Shown here piece by piece: positions 1-10,263 of a stretch of DNA of 56,988 nucleotides (within the stretch, counting starts at the first letter, position 1; the number at the start of each line of letters is the position of its first letter). Origin of the DNA: Acidovorax delafieldii 2AN (GTDB lineage Bacteria > Pseudomonadota > Gammaproteobacteria > Burkholderiales > Burkholderiaceae_C); NCBI RefSeq assembly GCF_000175235.1, contig NZ_ACQT01000007.1:1-56988 (forward strand). Reading direction: 5' to 3'. A program made the position numbers and the translations under genes. The notes under the pieces were generated by a model. That model did not search any database, was not told the origin of the DNA, and saw only the letters and a program-made list of their open reading frames with translations.

Positions 1-426
1 GCTGCGCAGCAAGGCCTGGCCGGCGGGGACTTCGCCAAAAACGGTGATGCAGATATTGAGCGGGCCTTGCGTGGTGTCGCCGCCGACCAGTTCGCAGCCG
101 TGCGCATCGGCCAGGGCCAGCAGCCCGCGCGAAAAACCCGCGAGCCACGCCTCGTCCACGTGTGGCAGCGCCAGCGCCAGCGTGAAGCCCAGCGGCCGGG
201 CGCCGCAGGCGGCAAGGTCGGACAGGTTCACGGCCAGGGCCTTGTGCCCCAGCGTCTCGGGCGACACGTCGGCAAAGAAGTGGCGGCCCTGCACCAGCAT
301 GTCACTGGAGACGGCCAGGTGCATCCCGGGCGCGGGGGCCAGCAGTGCGCAGTCGTCGCCCACGCCCAGGGCGGCGCGCTGCACAGGGCGCGTGAAGTAG
401 CGTGCGATCAGGTCGAATTCACCCAT
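1..426 (-). CDS. thiL: Thiamine-monophosphate kinase, N-terminal part (runs off the left edge)
   Basis: Translating the minus strand from the ATG at 424-426 gives MGEFDLIARYF..., the usual ThiL opening, followed by GVGDDCAL (metal/ATP-binding Asp pair), SSDMLVQGRHF, LAVNLSDLAACGARPLGF and ELVGGDTTQGP. These are the Mg-ATP and substrate segments of the AIR-synthase/PurM-like N-terminal domain. ThiL phosphorylates thiamine monophosphate to the diphosphate cofactor. About 142 codons are present and the C-terminal half lies outside the window. The next gene, at 521, is divergent. Motif identity is clear; nothing can be said about the missing half. Confidence 0.9.
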   Translation of the reverse strand, partial: MGEFDLIARYFTRPVQRAALGVGDDCALLAPAPGMHLAVSSDMLVQGRHFFADVSPETLGHKALAVNLSDLAACGARPLGFTLALALPHVDEAWLAGFSRGLLALADAHGCELVGGDTTQGPLNICITVFGEVPAGQALLRS

Positions 427-520
427 GGACCGAGCATAGGCCATATGCCAGCACTATTGCTGCAGCTCGGCGACAGGGCCATAGTGGCCGCCCCATTGGC
501 TTGTTTTGTCCGGAGGTCGT

Positions 521-925
521 ATGAGTCGTGTCTCTCGCATCGCAGCCGTTGTGGCGGCAACTTCTGGTGTGCTTTTGGCCGCCGCGCTGCCCGGGGCCGC
601 CTGGGCGCAGGGGGCCAATCCCTTTGTCGGCAAGTGGACCGTGACATGGGACGGCAAGAGCCGGCCGCAGCAGGCAAATCTGGAGATCACCGAGTCGGGC
701 GGCACCTGGAAGACCCTGGGCGCCAAGAGACTTGATGCCTGCATCTGGCCTGCGGCGCCCATCGAGGTGCGCAGCGCCGGTGCCAAGGAAATGGTGTTCA
801 CCATTCGGTTTTCCGAGGCGCTGCAGGGCTGCAAGGACAGCGAGGTGAAGCTGACGCAGCAAGATGACGGCCGCGTCACCGGCGAGCGCAGCGGCAACCG
901 GGATCTGACGCTGACGCGCAGATAG
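521..925 (+). CDS. Small secreted protein of unknown function
   Basis: A 134-residue protein opening MSRVSRIAAVVAATSG with a hydrophobic signal sequence ending near AWAQG, so it is probably periplasmic. The mature part begins NPFVGKWTVTWDGKSR and carries two Cys (in LDACIW and LQGCKD) that could form a disulfide. Its short beta-rich look (GKWTVTW, EMVFTIRF, DLTLTRR) suggests a small beta-barrel or lipocalin-like fold, which is only an impression. I chose the ATG at 521 because a GGAGG Shine-Dalgarno lies six bases upstream. An ATG at 506 is in frame but lies before that site. No family recognised. Confidence 0.7.
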   Translation: MSRVSRIAAVVAATSGVLLAAALPGAAWAQGANPFVGKWTVTWDGKSRPQQANLEITESGGTWKTLGAKRLDACIWPAAPIEVRSAGAKEMVFTIRFSEALQGCKDSEVKLTQQDDGRVTGERSGNRDLTLTRR

Positions 926-954
926 CGCCGCACTGCGGGCGCGCCGAGTCTCGT

Positions 955-2091
955 CTACAGTGGCTGGCCACGAAAGCGCTGCGCCGCCTGCCGGCTCACT
1001 TCGGCCAGCAACTGCTCCTTGCGCTGGCGCTCGCGCAGCCAGCGCGCGTCATTCTGGCCCGCTTCGGCCTCGGTGCGCAGCATGTGCATGGCGTTGGCGG
1101 CGCCGTGCATGGCGGCGTGGGTGGCGATCTGGTCCATGGTCATGCGAATATGGTCGCGCAGGGGCATGTGGCTGCCGGTGGAGGGGTCCACATACACGGC
1201 GTCCATGCCGAAGCGGCAGGCCTGGAAGCGGTTGTAGGTGTAGACGAGGTAGTCGTCCTCCTGCGGCATGAACGGCTGGTCGGCCAGGAACCAGGCCCCC
1301 AGCGACTGCACAAAGCCCGCCAGCGCGGCGGCGCGCTCGATGGTCAGCGGGGTGTCGAACACGCGGATCTCGATGGTGCCGAACTCGGGCTTGGGGCGGA
1401 TGTCCCAGTAAAAGTCCTTCATGCTCTTCACAACCCCGGTGTGCGTCATCTTGTTGAAGTACTCCGTGAAGTCGTCCCACGTCAGGGCAAAGGGGGCACG
1501 GCCCGACAGCGGAAAGGCGAACACCGAGTTCAGCCGTGCCGAGTCGAATGCCGTGTCCTGCCCCTGCACGTAGGGGCTCGACGCCGACAGCGCGATGAAG
1601 TGCGGGATGTAGCGCGACATGCGGTGCAGCATGAGCAGCGCGGCATCCGCATCCGGGCAGCCAATGTGCACGTGCTGGCCGAAGATGGTGAACTGCTTGC
1701 TCAGATAGCCGTAGAGCTGCGAGAGCTCCTGAAAGCGGGGCTTGTCGTAGATGCGTCGCTCATGCCATTGCTGGAACGGATGGGTGCCTCCGCCCACCAC
1801 GGCGATGTTCAGCTTGTCGGCGCTGCGCACCAGTGCATCGCGGATGGGGCTGAGCTGCCCCAGCACTTCGCTGGCCGAGTGGCAAATGCCGGTCGAGACC
1901 TCGATCATGCTGTTCGTCATCTCGGGCACCACGCTGCCGGGCAGGGGCACCTTGCGCATCAGGCGCAGCATGTCTTCGGCATAGGGGGCCAGATCGTAGT
2001 CGTGGGTGTTGACGAGCTGCAGTTCCAGCTCGACGCCCAGCGTCAGGGGCTCGGAATGGTGAAAGGCTTCAAGGCTCACTGGTATCTCCAT
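955..2091 (-). CDS. ybdK: YbdK-type carboxylate-amine ligase (glutamate-cysteine ligase 2 family)
   Basis: The 378-residue product opens with [13 protein letters not shown], the ATP/metal-binding GxExE motif of the GCS2 family, and contains [20 protein letters not shown] and [12 protein letters not shown], both typical of YbdK. The family forms gamma-glutamyl-type amide bonds at the expense of ATP. E. coli YbdK has weak glutamate-cysteine ligase activity, and the physiological substrate is often unknown. Length matches the family (about 370-380). The start ATG at 2091 lies inside the end of the upstream antiporter gene (overlap 23 bases), so the two are probably co-transcribed and translationally coupled. 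Confidence 0.9.
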   Translation of the reverse strand: MEIPVSLEAFHHSEPLTLGVELELQLVNTHDYDLAPYAEDMLRLMRKVPLPGSVVPEMTNSMIEVSTGICHSASEVLGQLSPIRDALVRSADKLNIAVVGGGTHPFQQWHERRIYDKPRFQELSQLYGYLSKQFTIFGQHVHIGCPDADAALLMLHRMSRYIPHFIALSASSPYVQGQDTAFDSARLNSVFAFPLSGRAPFALTWDDFTEYFNKMTHTGVVKSMKDFYWDIRPKPEFGTIEIRVFDTPLTIERAAALAGFVQSLGAWFLADQPFMPQEDDYLVYTYNRFQACRFGMDAVYVDPSTGSHMPLRDHIRMTMDQIATHAAMHGAANAMHMLRTEAEAGQNDARWLRERQRKEQLLAEVSRQAAQRFRGQPL

Positions 2092-3325
2092 TGCCGCCGC
2101 GCGAAAGCGGGGCCCAGGGTTTCGAACTCTCGCCTGCGCGGTAGACCGCCACGGTGGCGATCACCGCGCCCAGCACTTCCATGAGCAGGATGGCGGGCAG
2201 CGCCACGCGGGAGATCAGGTGCCCCGTGGAGGGCGACGCCACCACGAACTGCGACGCGATGAGCAGGGCGATCGACGACATGGGCGTCATGGCGCAACCC
2301 ACCCACAGCGCCTGTCGCCAACTCGCGCCGCTGCCCACGTTGCCCAGGCCCACGCCCACGGCCTTGGCGAGCAGGCGCACGGCAATCAGCGCCAGCACCA
2401 CGCCGGCGACGGGCCCGCTCCAGTCGGCCTGTGCCGCCACGGTGGAAACCAAAACGAACATCAGCATGGTGAGCAGCGATGAGGCGTTGCCCAGTTGCCG
2501 CGGCCAGGCCCAGGGGCGTGGATTGAGTTGCTTGAGCAGCATGCCGCCCAGCAGGGCCGCCAGGGGAGCAGAGCCCCCCATGTGGGCTGCGACGGCGGTG
2601 CCCGCGGCGATGAGGGCCAGCAGCAGCATGGAGGTGTTCTCGCTGGTCGGGCTCATGAAGCGCAGGGCCATGCGCAGCAAAAGCGACAGGACCGCGGCCA
2701 CGATGATCGACACGCCCAGCACCACGACCACCGGGTACACGGTGTCCATCAGCGTGATGCTCTGGCGGTTGATCTGCTCGGCGCGTGCGCTGCCCAGCGT
2801 CAATGCATACAGCGTGGACAGGGTGGCCAGAACGATGGCACGCTCGGTGACGGGGCCGGCGGCGCGGGTGTCGGCCACCACGCGCGTCAGCACGGCGGGC
2901 GACGCGGCCAGGGCCACCAGAGCCAGAGGGCCCGCCACGCGCGTGGGCACGTCCAGCCATACCAGTACCCAGTAGACGGCGAAGTAGGTCAGCGCCGATT
3001 CGGCAATGCTCTGCACGAGCACCATGGGGTTGTGGCGAAACCAGCGCAGTGGAATGCGCGCGCCGCACTCGAACAACACAATCGAGACGCCCAGCTCCAG
3101 AAGGAACAGCCCGATGCCTTGCAGCGGCCATACCGCGCCGCTGAAGCCCGCCAGCCCCGCAGCCGTGCCCACCAGCGAATAGCCCACGACCTTGGGCAGC
3201 CCCGTGTGCCGCTGGCACAGATACCCGGCCACTGCGGCCACCGCCAGCAGCAGCGACCATTGCACGGTGGGCAATCCGGCCGAAGGGCGCAGCCACTGCG
3301 CCCAGAAGCTCAGGATGTCATTCAT
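2069..3325 (-). CDS. Monovalent cation:proton antiporter-2 (CPA2/KefB-like) membrane protein
   Basis: A 418-residue, almost wholly hydrophobic protein with about 12 predicted membrane helices. Features of the Na/H exchanger domain are visible: the [19 protein letters not shown] opening helix, [16 protein letters not shown] in helix 3, a polar break at [16 protein letters not shown], and [17 protein letters not shown]. There is no C-terminal TrkA-N domain, so it is a transporter core only. I chose the ATG at 3325, preceded by AGAGG, over an ATG at 3343 with no ribosome site. It overlaps ybdK downstream. Transported ion unknown. Confidence 0.85.
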   Translation of the reverse strand: MNDILSFWAQWLRPSAGLPTVQWSLLLAVAAVAGYLCQRHTGLPKVVGYSLVGTAAGLAGFSGAVWPLQGIGLFLLELGVSIVLFECGARIPLRWFRHNPMVLVQSIAESALTYFAVYWVLVWLDVPTRVAGPLALVALAASPAVLTRVVADTRAAGPVTERAIVLATLSTLYALTLGSARAEQINRQSITLMDTVYPVVVVLGVSIIVAAVLSLLLRMALRFMSPTSENTSMLLLALIAAGTAVAAHMGGSAPLAALLGGMLLKQLNPRPWAWPRQLGNASSLLTMLMFVLVSTVAAQADWSGPVAGVVLALIAVRLLAKAVGVGLGNVGSGASWRQALWVGCAMTPMSSIALLIASQFVVASPSTGHLISRVALPAILLMEVLGAVIATVAVYRAGESSKPWAPLSRGGNGDTSEP

Positions 3326-3502
3326 GTCTTGGATCCTCTTCATCAGACGGGCTGTAGCCCGGTGGGGGGAAGGCAGGGCACGGCGGCTGGCCGCGTGGTG
3401 GTCCTTCCCGGCAGTGGGCAGAATTTACATGCGGAAACGTTAAGCGCCTGTAGGACAGGAGCGTTCGTGTCTTCGCAGGCGGAGTGCCCGAATTGCCCCG
3501 AA

Positions 3503-5482
3503 TCAGCTGGCCTGGCGAGCAGGCAGAAAAAAACTCAGGGGCGCGTTGCGCACACGGCGGCGCATCGCCGCGTAGATGCGTGACCGATCCACGCCGCTCA
3601 CGTCGTGGGCGCGCAGGGCCAAGCGAAAAGCCAGATAAAAACTCACGCCTACGTTCAGGGCACCCAGCAGCGGAAGCGTGGCAACCGCCCACCAGAATGC
3701 GCCCAGGTGCAGGATGCTCCAACCCAGCGAAGCGGTGGCAGCGCCGATCTGGCCCGAAGACAGTGTGACATGGCGGACGTCGAGGCCCAGTCCGAAAAAC
3801 CCTGCAAACGCGGGGACGAGGCCGAGCATGAAGCCCAGCGAAATGTTGGCAGCCAGGCCGGAAAGGTTCTCGCGCAGGAAGCGCGCCCAGCGCGCCGCGC
3901 GCTCCTTGCCCAACCACGCCGTGACGCGCGGGTTGTAGTGCATGGCCGAGTCGAGGCGGTGCAGTACGAACCAATTCTCGGTCCAGCCCGCGATGATGCT
4001 CGATGCGAACAACAGCACCCCCGTGAAGGCGGCGAACAGCAGCGATGGCCCGAGCAGGTGCAGCGATGCCAGCACGTGTGCGGCCTCGTCTGCACTGACG
4101 GCGGGCGATCCCTTGGCCCAGCCGATGGCCAGCGCGAGGCACAGCACCAGCGGAAACACCACCAGCACGTTGCCCAGCACGGCGGCCACCTGCGAGCGCA
4201 CCAGGTGCGTGATCTCGTCCACAAAAGACTCGATGGCATCACCGGAGACCAGTTCCTTGAGTTTGGCTGCCATGGCGGGCGCCGTCATGGCCGGCTGCTT
4301 GGTGGCCACGGTGAAATGCAGCAGCTGAACCAGCACAAAGCTCAGCGCGTAGTTCAGCCCTGCCCAGAAGCCGCCCCAGAATGCCGAGAGGGCCAGCGCA
4401 TACAGCGCAAACTTGACCAGTGTGGTGAAGGCCATCACGGCCCCGCCCCCGGCCGCGTTCCTCACCATGGCGAGGTATTCCGCCCGGGTGCGCGTGATGT
4501 AGTACTCGCCGGTTTCGGCGCTGCGTTCGGCCACCTTGGCGGCCAGCAGCGATGAGTTGGTGGCCACCAGGGCGCGCAGGCTGCGCCGCTCTTGCCCCAC
4601 CGCCACAAGGTGCGCCAGCAAGCGGGCGGCAGTAGCGGCGGGCTCGGCCGCAAGCAGGCAGTCCAGCAGATCACGCACCCGCAGGATGCGGGCATCCAGC
4701 TGGCGCAGGCGGAAGACGAGGTCCACCGAAATGCCGTTGTCCTCGAAATGGCTGTACACCGTGGCAGCGGCGGCACGGCACGCTTCCAGCCGGTCCTGCA
4801 GGCGCTGGGTGGCCTCGTGGAGCCGTTCGGGCGTGCGCAGGGCATGCAGCACTTCCACGCGAAGGCTTTCCACGTCGCGGATCAGCGCATGGAAAGGCTG
4901 CGCCTCGCGGGCGGATTCGCTCATGCGAAGGCGCATCCCAGGCGCAAAACCGGTCGAGAGAATCTGGCCCGCGCAGTAGGTGATGGCGTCGAGCAAGGCA
5001 CGTTGCCAGGGCGAGGCCCCTTGCGAGGAATCGGGCACCAGCACCGCAGCCAGTCGTTGGAGTGTTGCGTCGTCCAGAGCGGCAAGCCATTTCGCATCGA
5101 AGGCGCCAGGCAGGGCCAGCACGAACAGCTCGGATGCATCGATGGTTTCCGGGCTGCGCGGCAGCAGCTTGTTGCGTATCTGCTCTGCCGCCTCGCTCAG
5201 CAGGGCGGTGCCCCGTGCAAAGCCGAAGTCGGCCAGCAGGGTGGTGATGTCCACGGAATTCACCAGGGTGGTCCACCACGCCTGCAGCCGGTGCTGGATG
5301 TCAGGACGGGCCTCGACCGCCTCGACGAACAGTTGGACGCGGGCCGTGGCGCCGGCCACCGAGTCGGCGGGGCCGCGCACCCATGCGAGAAGTTCGATCA
5401 GCCAGACATGCCGCTGCGCCAGACCGGCGTGGGGGTCGAGCGTGGCCAGCAGCTCGGTCAGGTCCGGCGCTTGGCGCTTCAA
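3503..5482 (-). CDS. Gcr-type 'site-specific recombinase' family membrane protein (PF10136)
   Basis: The 659-residue protein matches, by length and layout, the betaproteobacterial family annotated as site-specific recombinase Gcr. It has a soluble helical N-terminal half (to about residue 330), then several membrane helices from about 350 (GAVMAFTTLVKFALYALALSAFWGG and later segments) to the C-terminus. The recombinase name is historical; the membrane topology makes a role in DNA recombination doubtful. The likely start is a TTG at 5482 whose last two bases overlap the apaG stop (TTGA), implying translational coupling. Family assignment is from memory of its look. Confidence 0.75.
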   Translation of the reverse strand: MKRQAPDLTELLATLDPHAGLAQRHVWLIELLAWVRGPADSVAGATARVQLFVEAVEARPDIQHRLQAWWTTLVNSVDITTLLADFGFARGTALLSEAAEQIRNKLLPRSPETIDASELFVLALPGAFDAKWLAALDDATLQRLAAVLVPDSSQGASPWQRALLDAITYCAGQILSTGFAPGMRLRMSESAREAQPFHALIRDVESLRVEVLHALRTPERLHEATQRLQDRLEACRAAAATVYSHFEDNGISVDLVFRLRQLDARILRVRDLLDCLLAAEPAATAARLLAHLVAVGQERRSLRALVATNSSLLAAKVAERSAETGEYYITRTRAEYLAMVRNAAGGGAVMAFTTLVKFALYALALSAFWGGFWAGLNYALSFVLVQLLHFTVATKQPAMTAPAMAAKLKELVSGDAIESFVDEITHLVRSQVAAVLGNVLVVFPLVLCLALAIGWAKGSPAVSADEAAHVLASLHLLGPSLLFAAFTGVLLFASSIIAGWTENWFVLHRLDSAMHYNPRVTAWLGKERAARWARFLRENLSGLAANISLGFMLGLVPAFAGFFGLGLDVRHVTLSSGQIGAATASLGWSILHLGAFWWAVATLPLLGALNVGVSFYLAFRLALRAHDVSGVDRSRIYAAMRRRVRNAPLSFFLPARQAS

Positions 5483-5886
5483 TGCAGCACCCTTCCGCTC
5501 AATGGCTGCCCCGCAAGGCCTGGCTGGAGGGCTTCGAGCACAAACAGCGGAACGGGGCAGGGGAAGGGCTCGCCATCTTCAGCCACACAGTGGAAGGTGC
5601 CGTGCATCGTTCCACTGGCTGTGCGCAGGCTGCACCCGCTGGTGTACTGGAAAGACTCGCCAGGCTTGAGCAACGGTTGTTGTCCAACCACGCCCAGGCC
5701 CTTGACTTCCTCGGTGTGTCCCCTGGCGTCACTGATGATCCAGTGGCGCGAGATGAGCTGTGCCGGCGCCTCGCCCGCATTCGTGAGGGTGATGGTGTAG
5801 GCGAAGCGAAAAAGCTCCTCGTCGGGAGAGGATTGCTCCGGCAGATACTGCGGCTGCACGTGCACGTCAAACTGGTACTTTGGCAT
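5479..5886 (-). CDS. apaG: ApaG (Co2+/Mg2+ efflux-associated beta-sandwich protein)
   Basis: A 135-residue protein starting MPKYQFDVHVQPQYLPEQSS with the family's diagnostic stretches YTITLTNAGEAPAQLISRHWII, VKGLGVVGQQPLLKPGESFQYTSG and GTMHGTF. These form an Fn3-like DUF525 fold. ApaG mutants in enterobacteria are altered in Co2+ resistance and dinucleotide metabolism; the biochemical role is not settled. The ATG at 5886 was chosen because the conserved family start aligns there. It lies 29 bases from the divergent rpe start, so the two genes share a very short promoter region, a common betaproteobacterial arrangement. Confidence 0.93.
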   Translation of the reverse strand: MPKYQFDVHVQPQYLPEQSSPDEELFRFAYTITLTNAGEAPAQLISRHWIISDARGHTEEVKGLGVVGQQPLLKPGESFQYTSGCSLRTASGTMHGTFHCVAEDGEPFPCPVPLFVLEALQPGLAGQPLSGRVLH

Positions 5887-5915
5887 GAGCGAATGGTAAC
5901 TGCGACAATCCGGCC

Positions 5916-6599
5916 ATGAGCCGAACCTTTCGCATTGCCCCCTCGATCCTTTCCGCCGACTTTGCACGCCTGGGCGAAGAGGTGCGCAACGTCGTCGCCG
6001 CAGGCGCCGACTGGATCCACTTCGACGTAATGGACAACCATTACGTGCCCAACCTTACTTTTGGCCCCATGGTCTGCCAGGCGCTCAAGCCGCATGCCAA
6101 GACGCCCGCCGGAGTGCCCGTGCCGGTGGATGTGCACCTCATGATCCAGCCGGTGGACGCCCTGGCGGCGGCTTTTGCCGATGCCGGTGCCGACTACATC
6201 AGCTTCCACCCCGATGCGTCGGGCCACGTGCACCGCAGCATCCAGGCCATTCGTGCCAAGGGTGTCAAGCCCGGGCTGGTGTTCAACCCCGCCGAACCGT
6301 TGGATGTGCTGGACTGGGTGATCGAGGATATCGACCTCATCCTCATCATGAGCGTCAACCCCGGCTTTGGCGGCCAGAGCTTCATCGATTCAGCGCTTCG
6401 CAAAATCGAGTCCGTGCGCAAGCGCATCGATGCGTGCGGCAAGGACATCCGCCTGGAGGTCGATGGCGGTGTCAAAGCCGACAACATCCGGCGCGTGGCC
6501 GATGCGGGTGCCGATACCTTCGTCGCGGGCAGCGCGATTTTCGGCAAGCCCGACTACGCCAGCGTGATCAAGGCAATGCGAGGTGCCCTGGCCAGCTGA
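5916..6599 (+). CDS. rpe: Ribulose-phosphate 3-epimerase
   Basis: The 227-residue TIM-barrel enzyme interconverts ribulose-5-phosphate and xylulose-5-phosphate in the pentose-phosphate and Calvin pathways. Visible motifs in order: [32 protein letters not shown] (metal-binding His and catalytic Asp), [21 protein letters not shown], and the second catalytic Asp in [12 protein letters not shown], then FVAGSAIFG binding phosphate. Length is normal. The gene is closed by a strong bidirectional terminator 24 bases downstream and is divergent from apaG. Confidence 0.97.
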   Translation: MSRTFRIAPSILSADFARLGEEVRNVVAAGADWIHFDVMDNHYVPNLTFGPMVCQALKPHAKTPAGVPVPVDVHLMIQPVDALAAAFADAGADYISFHPDASGHVHRSIQAIRAKGVKPGLVFNPAEPLDVLDWVIEDIDLILIMSVNPGFGGQSFIDSALRKIESVRKRIDACGKDIRLEVDGGVKADNIRRVADAGADTFVAGSAIFGKPDYASVIKAMRGALAS

Positions 6600-6616
6600 C
6601 GCGGTGGGTGCAAACA

Positions 6617-6649
6617 AAAAAAAGGCCGACAGCAATGTCGGCCTTTTTT
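6617..6649. terminator. Bidirectional rho-independent terminator between rpe and pilY1
   Basis: The 8-bp GC-rich stem GGCCGACA (6624-6631), loop GCAA and TGTCGGCC (6636-6643) is flanked by A8 on the left and T6 on the right, so it can terminate transcription from both sides. It sits between the convergent rpe and pilin operon ends. Confidence 0.93.
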
Positions 6650-6665
6650 GTTGGACGCGCACTGG

Positions 6666-9600
6666 TCAGCGCGCGTTTTCCTGGTACCAGAAGCGGCGCT
6701 TGCGCGGTACGCCCAGCAGGGCGGTGGATTTGCCTGCCTCGATGCCGGACTCCTTCGCGTTGGGGGCGCCGATCACGAATTCCTTCTGCTTGGTCACTTC
6801 CGTGGTCGTGCCGTCCGCATTGGTTTGCGTGTAGGTGATGGTCACGAATCCGGCCACGGGGCTTGGTGGCAGTCCGCCGCCATTGAGCTTCTGGCTCGTT
6901 GCCGCACGGCAGAACAGGGGCGCCGCGTAGGTGCGTGCCTCGCCCAGGTTGGCCGAGCAGGTTTCGCCCGGAGGTGTCGGCTTGTTGGTCCCGAAGTAGG
7001 TCTGCCCACGGAAGGTCGTTGCGGCATTGACGATCTTCTCGCCGGCCGTCATCGGGATGTAGCAACCCGCCGTCATGTCGTCCGTCGTCCCCGATCGGCC
7101 GAGCGCTGCCGCCAGGATGGGGGTGAAGCCCGTCAAGGTTCCCTTGGAGATGCGGTCGTCGAAAACGGTGAAGAACCGGTCTGCTCCTGCCGTCGTTGTC
7201 TGCAGGGGTTTTTCGCGGTCGCCAGAACCCACTTGCACGGCGGTGAAGGTGCGGGTGGGCACCACGTCGGGGGCGTAGAAGAATTTGCGCGTGTCAGTGC
7301 CTGCCAATGACGCCAGTTTGTACATTCCCCAGTTGGCCACGGCGCTCGAAGTGGAGGTTTCCAGATCGATGCGGTAGACGTTGCCGCCCGTGTCCACGGC
7401 GTAGGCGCGGTCGGTATAGCCGTCATAGTCGGAGTCGACCAGCGTCACATCGGCAGGAACGCTGCGTGCCGTATCGAACCGCTTGAGCACCGCACCCGTG
7501 AAGGCGTCCAGCACGTAGACGGCGTTGCCCATCGTGGTCGTGCCGGGGGTTGAAGCGTCTTCCGCGGCGGCGTCGTAGCCACCGCCCATGATCAGCACGG
7601 GGTTGGTGTTCCCCTTGATCTTCGCGACGCGGGCCTCGGACCACGTCTGGCCCAGCACGCTCCAAAGGCTGTCGGAGTCGGTGCTGGACTTTTTCCACAG
7701 GAACTTGGGCTGTGCGGGATCGGTCACGTCCAGTGCATAGATGAACCGGCCGCCGCGCCGCATGCCAACGTACATGTACACCTTTTCGTTGGTGCCGTCC
7801 GCAGCGACCTTCTGGTAGACGCTGATGGGGCCGTCCACGAAATAGTCCCGTGGGCGGGGCTTGGACGGGGATGTCTCGTCGGGCACGATCGTGGTGGAGA
7901 TGCGGATTTCTGGTGTGTTGCTGCGCAGTCGCGCGAGCTTGCCGAAATGCTCTTCAGGGATGAATCCCCACAGTTCCTTGCCTGCGTCGGTTCCGGTCTG
8001 GTTGCCATTGATGGCGCGCAGCATGCCGTCGTTCGAGCCGTAGAACACCACCACACCCGTGCTGCCACCATAGTTCACCACCGCAGGTCGTGAATGCAGG
8101 ATGTCGCCATGCACGCTCGGACGGATGGTGGTGGCCGGAGTGGTAGTGGGAACAGGTTCGCCTGCATTGTTGGTGCCGCGGACCCAGTTGATCGTGTTGG
8201 CGTCCAGCGTGGATGGCAAGGAGTTGTTCGAGGTCGCGAACTTTGCAGATGCCGTGGTGGCCAGGTTGGTGTTGGCTGCGCAACTGATGCAGGTATAGAT
8301 GTTGCGCCCAGTCTGACTGGTCGCGTAGGCGCTGCGGATCAGTTGCGCCACCCCCCTTTTTCCACCACTTCGCCGTCGGGCGAGTCGGAGGATGTGGGGG
8401 GGGTTCCCATCGGCTCCTTGGTCCAGAACGTGCTCGAAGACGTCCAGAAGGAAATTGCCGTGGGCGAGATGAAGCCCGAAGCGCCGCTGACGGCAGCGTT
8501 GCCGTCGGCCCCGGCCAGGAACAGCGTGTCCGTGGGTATGTCGTAGCCGAACTTGTACTGTTTGAGATTACCACGCCAGCGGGGCTGCGAGTCAGGGTCA
8601 GGGCGGAACATGCCCATGAACACCTGGTTCTGGTAGGTGCCGCGCGCGTTCACACTGACGGGCAAGCTGGCAGACGAGAACACGCTGTCGCTGGGCTGGA
8701 GTTGGTTGAAGATGGACGTGAGTTTCAGGGCCAAGTCAGTCCCTGCAGAGCTGACGGCGAAATACTCGCCACCGCTGTGGGTGGCCATGCTGCTCAGCAG
8801 TGCGCTCCACCCAGGCCCTTGCCCCGTGGTGATGGGATCCACGTCCAAGGTGTAGGTTGTGATCTTGCTGGGGGAGCTCTTCATGAACCACGCCCATTCG
8901 TCCGCGTAGTTGCCCTGCGAACCGTTGGGCGTCAAGTCCGTGATGTCGGCGGGGCGCGCAAGCGGAATGGCAGCGTAAGCGTCTGAAAGGCGCCTGGATG
9001 CCTCGGCGTTGTCGGCGTTGTTGTCTTGCGCGGCGCCGTTGCTGATGTAGATGATGAAGTTGCGCGCGCAGGCCTCGATAAAGGGGCTGCTATAGGGCGA
9101 CCCCGGGAACGATGGTAGGGCGTTGTTGGGCAAGGCGTAGATGGCTTGGGAGGCCGCAGCGCCAAAGACGTTGCCCGCATAGTCCGCCTTGACCTTGTTG
9201 TTGCCCGAGTTGGGCGCCGCCCCGGTGAAATAGTAGTAGGCCTCGGCCATGGTCTTGCCGGCCTTGCCCCCGTTGGACTTGTCGCCCAGTTTGTCGAGGC
9301 TCAGGAGCAAATCGGTGAATTTCGTCTTGTAGACATCGTCCAGGGGGCGAACGGCGGCGCGAATGTACCCGCCGTCAACATTGCTATTAGGGCTTCCCGT
9401 TTCCGTGAAAAGCATCAACCCCACGCGGTATTTGTTTGCTGGAAGGGCCCTGATTGTGCTGACGATGGCCGCAATTTCGTTGGTGAAGGCGTTGTTCCAG
9501 TTGGCGGTGTTGTCCAGCAGGATGAGCACATTCGGTGGATCCATCGTGGACGTGCCGCTGTAGATGTCGATGTCGCTGGTGTATTGGGCCAGGGCAGGCA

Positions 9601-9667
9601 GAGAAGCGGCGAGACCGATGGCCAAGATGGTCCACCGGCGCAGATGGCGTGTTGTGAAACCTTGCAT
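6666..9667 (-). pseudogene. pilY1: PilY1-like type IV pilus tip adhesin/biogenesis protein, split by a single-base frameshift
   Basis: Two adjacent frames together encode about 1000 residues of PilY1. The N-terminal part (9667 to 8339) begins MQGFTTRHLRR after an AGGAG site, has a signal peptide ending LPALAQ, and a von Willebrand A-like region (NVLILLDNTANWNNAF). The C-terminal part (8351 to 6666) has the beta-propeller segments PAVVNYGGSTGVVVFYGSND and a calcium loop DSDYDGYTDRAYAVD, as in Pseudomonas PilY1. The first frame ends ...SDSPDGEVVEKGGWRN-stop. Adding one G to the G6 run on the coding strand (8351-8356) gives VEKGGVAQLIRSAYA, the continuity expected for the family. So the gene is one base short: a true mutation, phase variation or a sequencing error. 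It is the last gene of the pilin operon. Confidence 0.85.
8351..8356 (-). repeat. G6 run on the coding strand at the pilY1 frameshift point
   Basis: Six C on the plus strand (six G in the coding direction). One extra G restores a single pilY1 frame. A second run, eight C in the coding direction at 8396-8403, lies 40 bases upstream in the gene but reads correctly in the first frame. Confidence 0.8.
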
Positions 9668-9684
9668 GGTGAAACTCCTGGTGG

Positions 9685-10263
9685 TTACTTGCAGAAACTG
9701 GACACTTCGTTGCCAAAGACGACGATGGCGACGCCCTGGTTCACTGCAACCTTGGTCTGCGTCTGGGGATCGCTGACCTGGGCTCTCACGTTCCATTCGC
9801 TGTTGGCACAGCTTTCGGGGTCAACCCCTGTTTCGGGCGTCTCACGGTCGACGAACGTCCCCCCTTGCTTGGGCGAGGGGCGGCATGGCGCATAGACATC
9901 CACTGTTGTGGGGTTCTTCGGTGCTGCGGGCAGGTCGCCCGCCAGGATCGGCTTGGCGCGTGTGCACTGCGGCTTGGGCGACAGCACGGCCGTGTAGTCC
10001 GTCGTGCCGTTGCCGTCCATGTCGACCAGGATGGGCGATGCAGCCACCCCGTCTGGATTGGTGTGGAATGTGGATGAGCTGATGGTTTTTTCCACCGCCA
10101 GCTGCGCGGCCGACAAGCTCTCTTGACGTGCTTGCGTATTGCCGACGATGCGCATGTTGCCCGTCGAGCTGTTGAAGGCGCTGATGGCGAAGAGGCTCAT
10201 CAGCACCAGAAAGATCAAGGCAACCACCAGGGTGGCGCCTCGTTGGGAGGCTAGGGTTTTCAT
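9685..10263 (-). CDS. pilX: PilX-like type IV pilus minor pilin assembly protein
   Basis: 192 residues. It opens MKTLASQRGATLVVALIFLVLMSLFAISAF, the PilX_N signature: a short basic leader, a G-A cleavage position and a hydrophobic helix that resembles class III signals more than classical pilins. A QARQESLSAAQLAVEK stretch follows, typical of the family (GAEHALEE region in relatives). The mature part has several Cys. The start ATG (10261-10263) overlaps the pilW stop as ATGA, so translation is coupled. PilX works with PilV, PilW, FimT and PilY1 in the minor-pilin complex that primes pilus assembly. Confidence 0.88.
   Translation of the reverse strand: MKTLASQRGATLVVALIFLVLMSLFAISAFNSSTGNMRIVGNTQARQESLSAAQLAVEKTISSSTFHTNPDGVAASPILVDMDGNGTTDYTAVLSPKPQCTRAKPILAGDLPAAPKNPTTVDVYAPCRPSPKQGGTFVDRETPETGVDPESCANSEWNVRAQVSDPQTQTKVAVNQGVAIVVFGNEVSSFCK

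Noticed and set aside
3503-5482. Gcr 'recombinase' as evidence of a mobile element
   Set aside because: It is a long membrane protein with housekeeping neighbours (apaG, rpe); no integrase motif, repeats or att-like sites are present.
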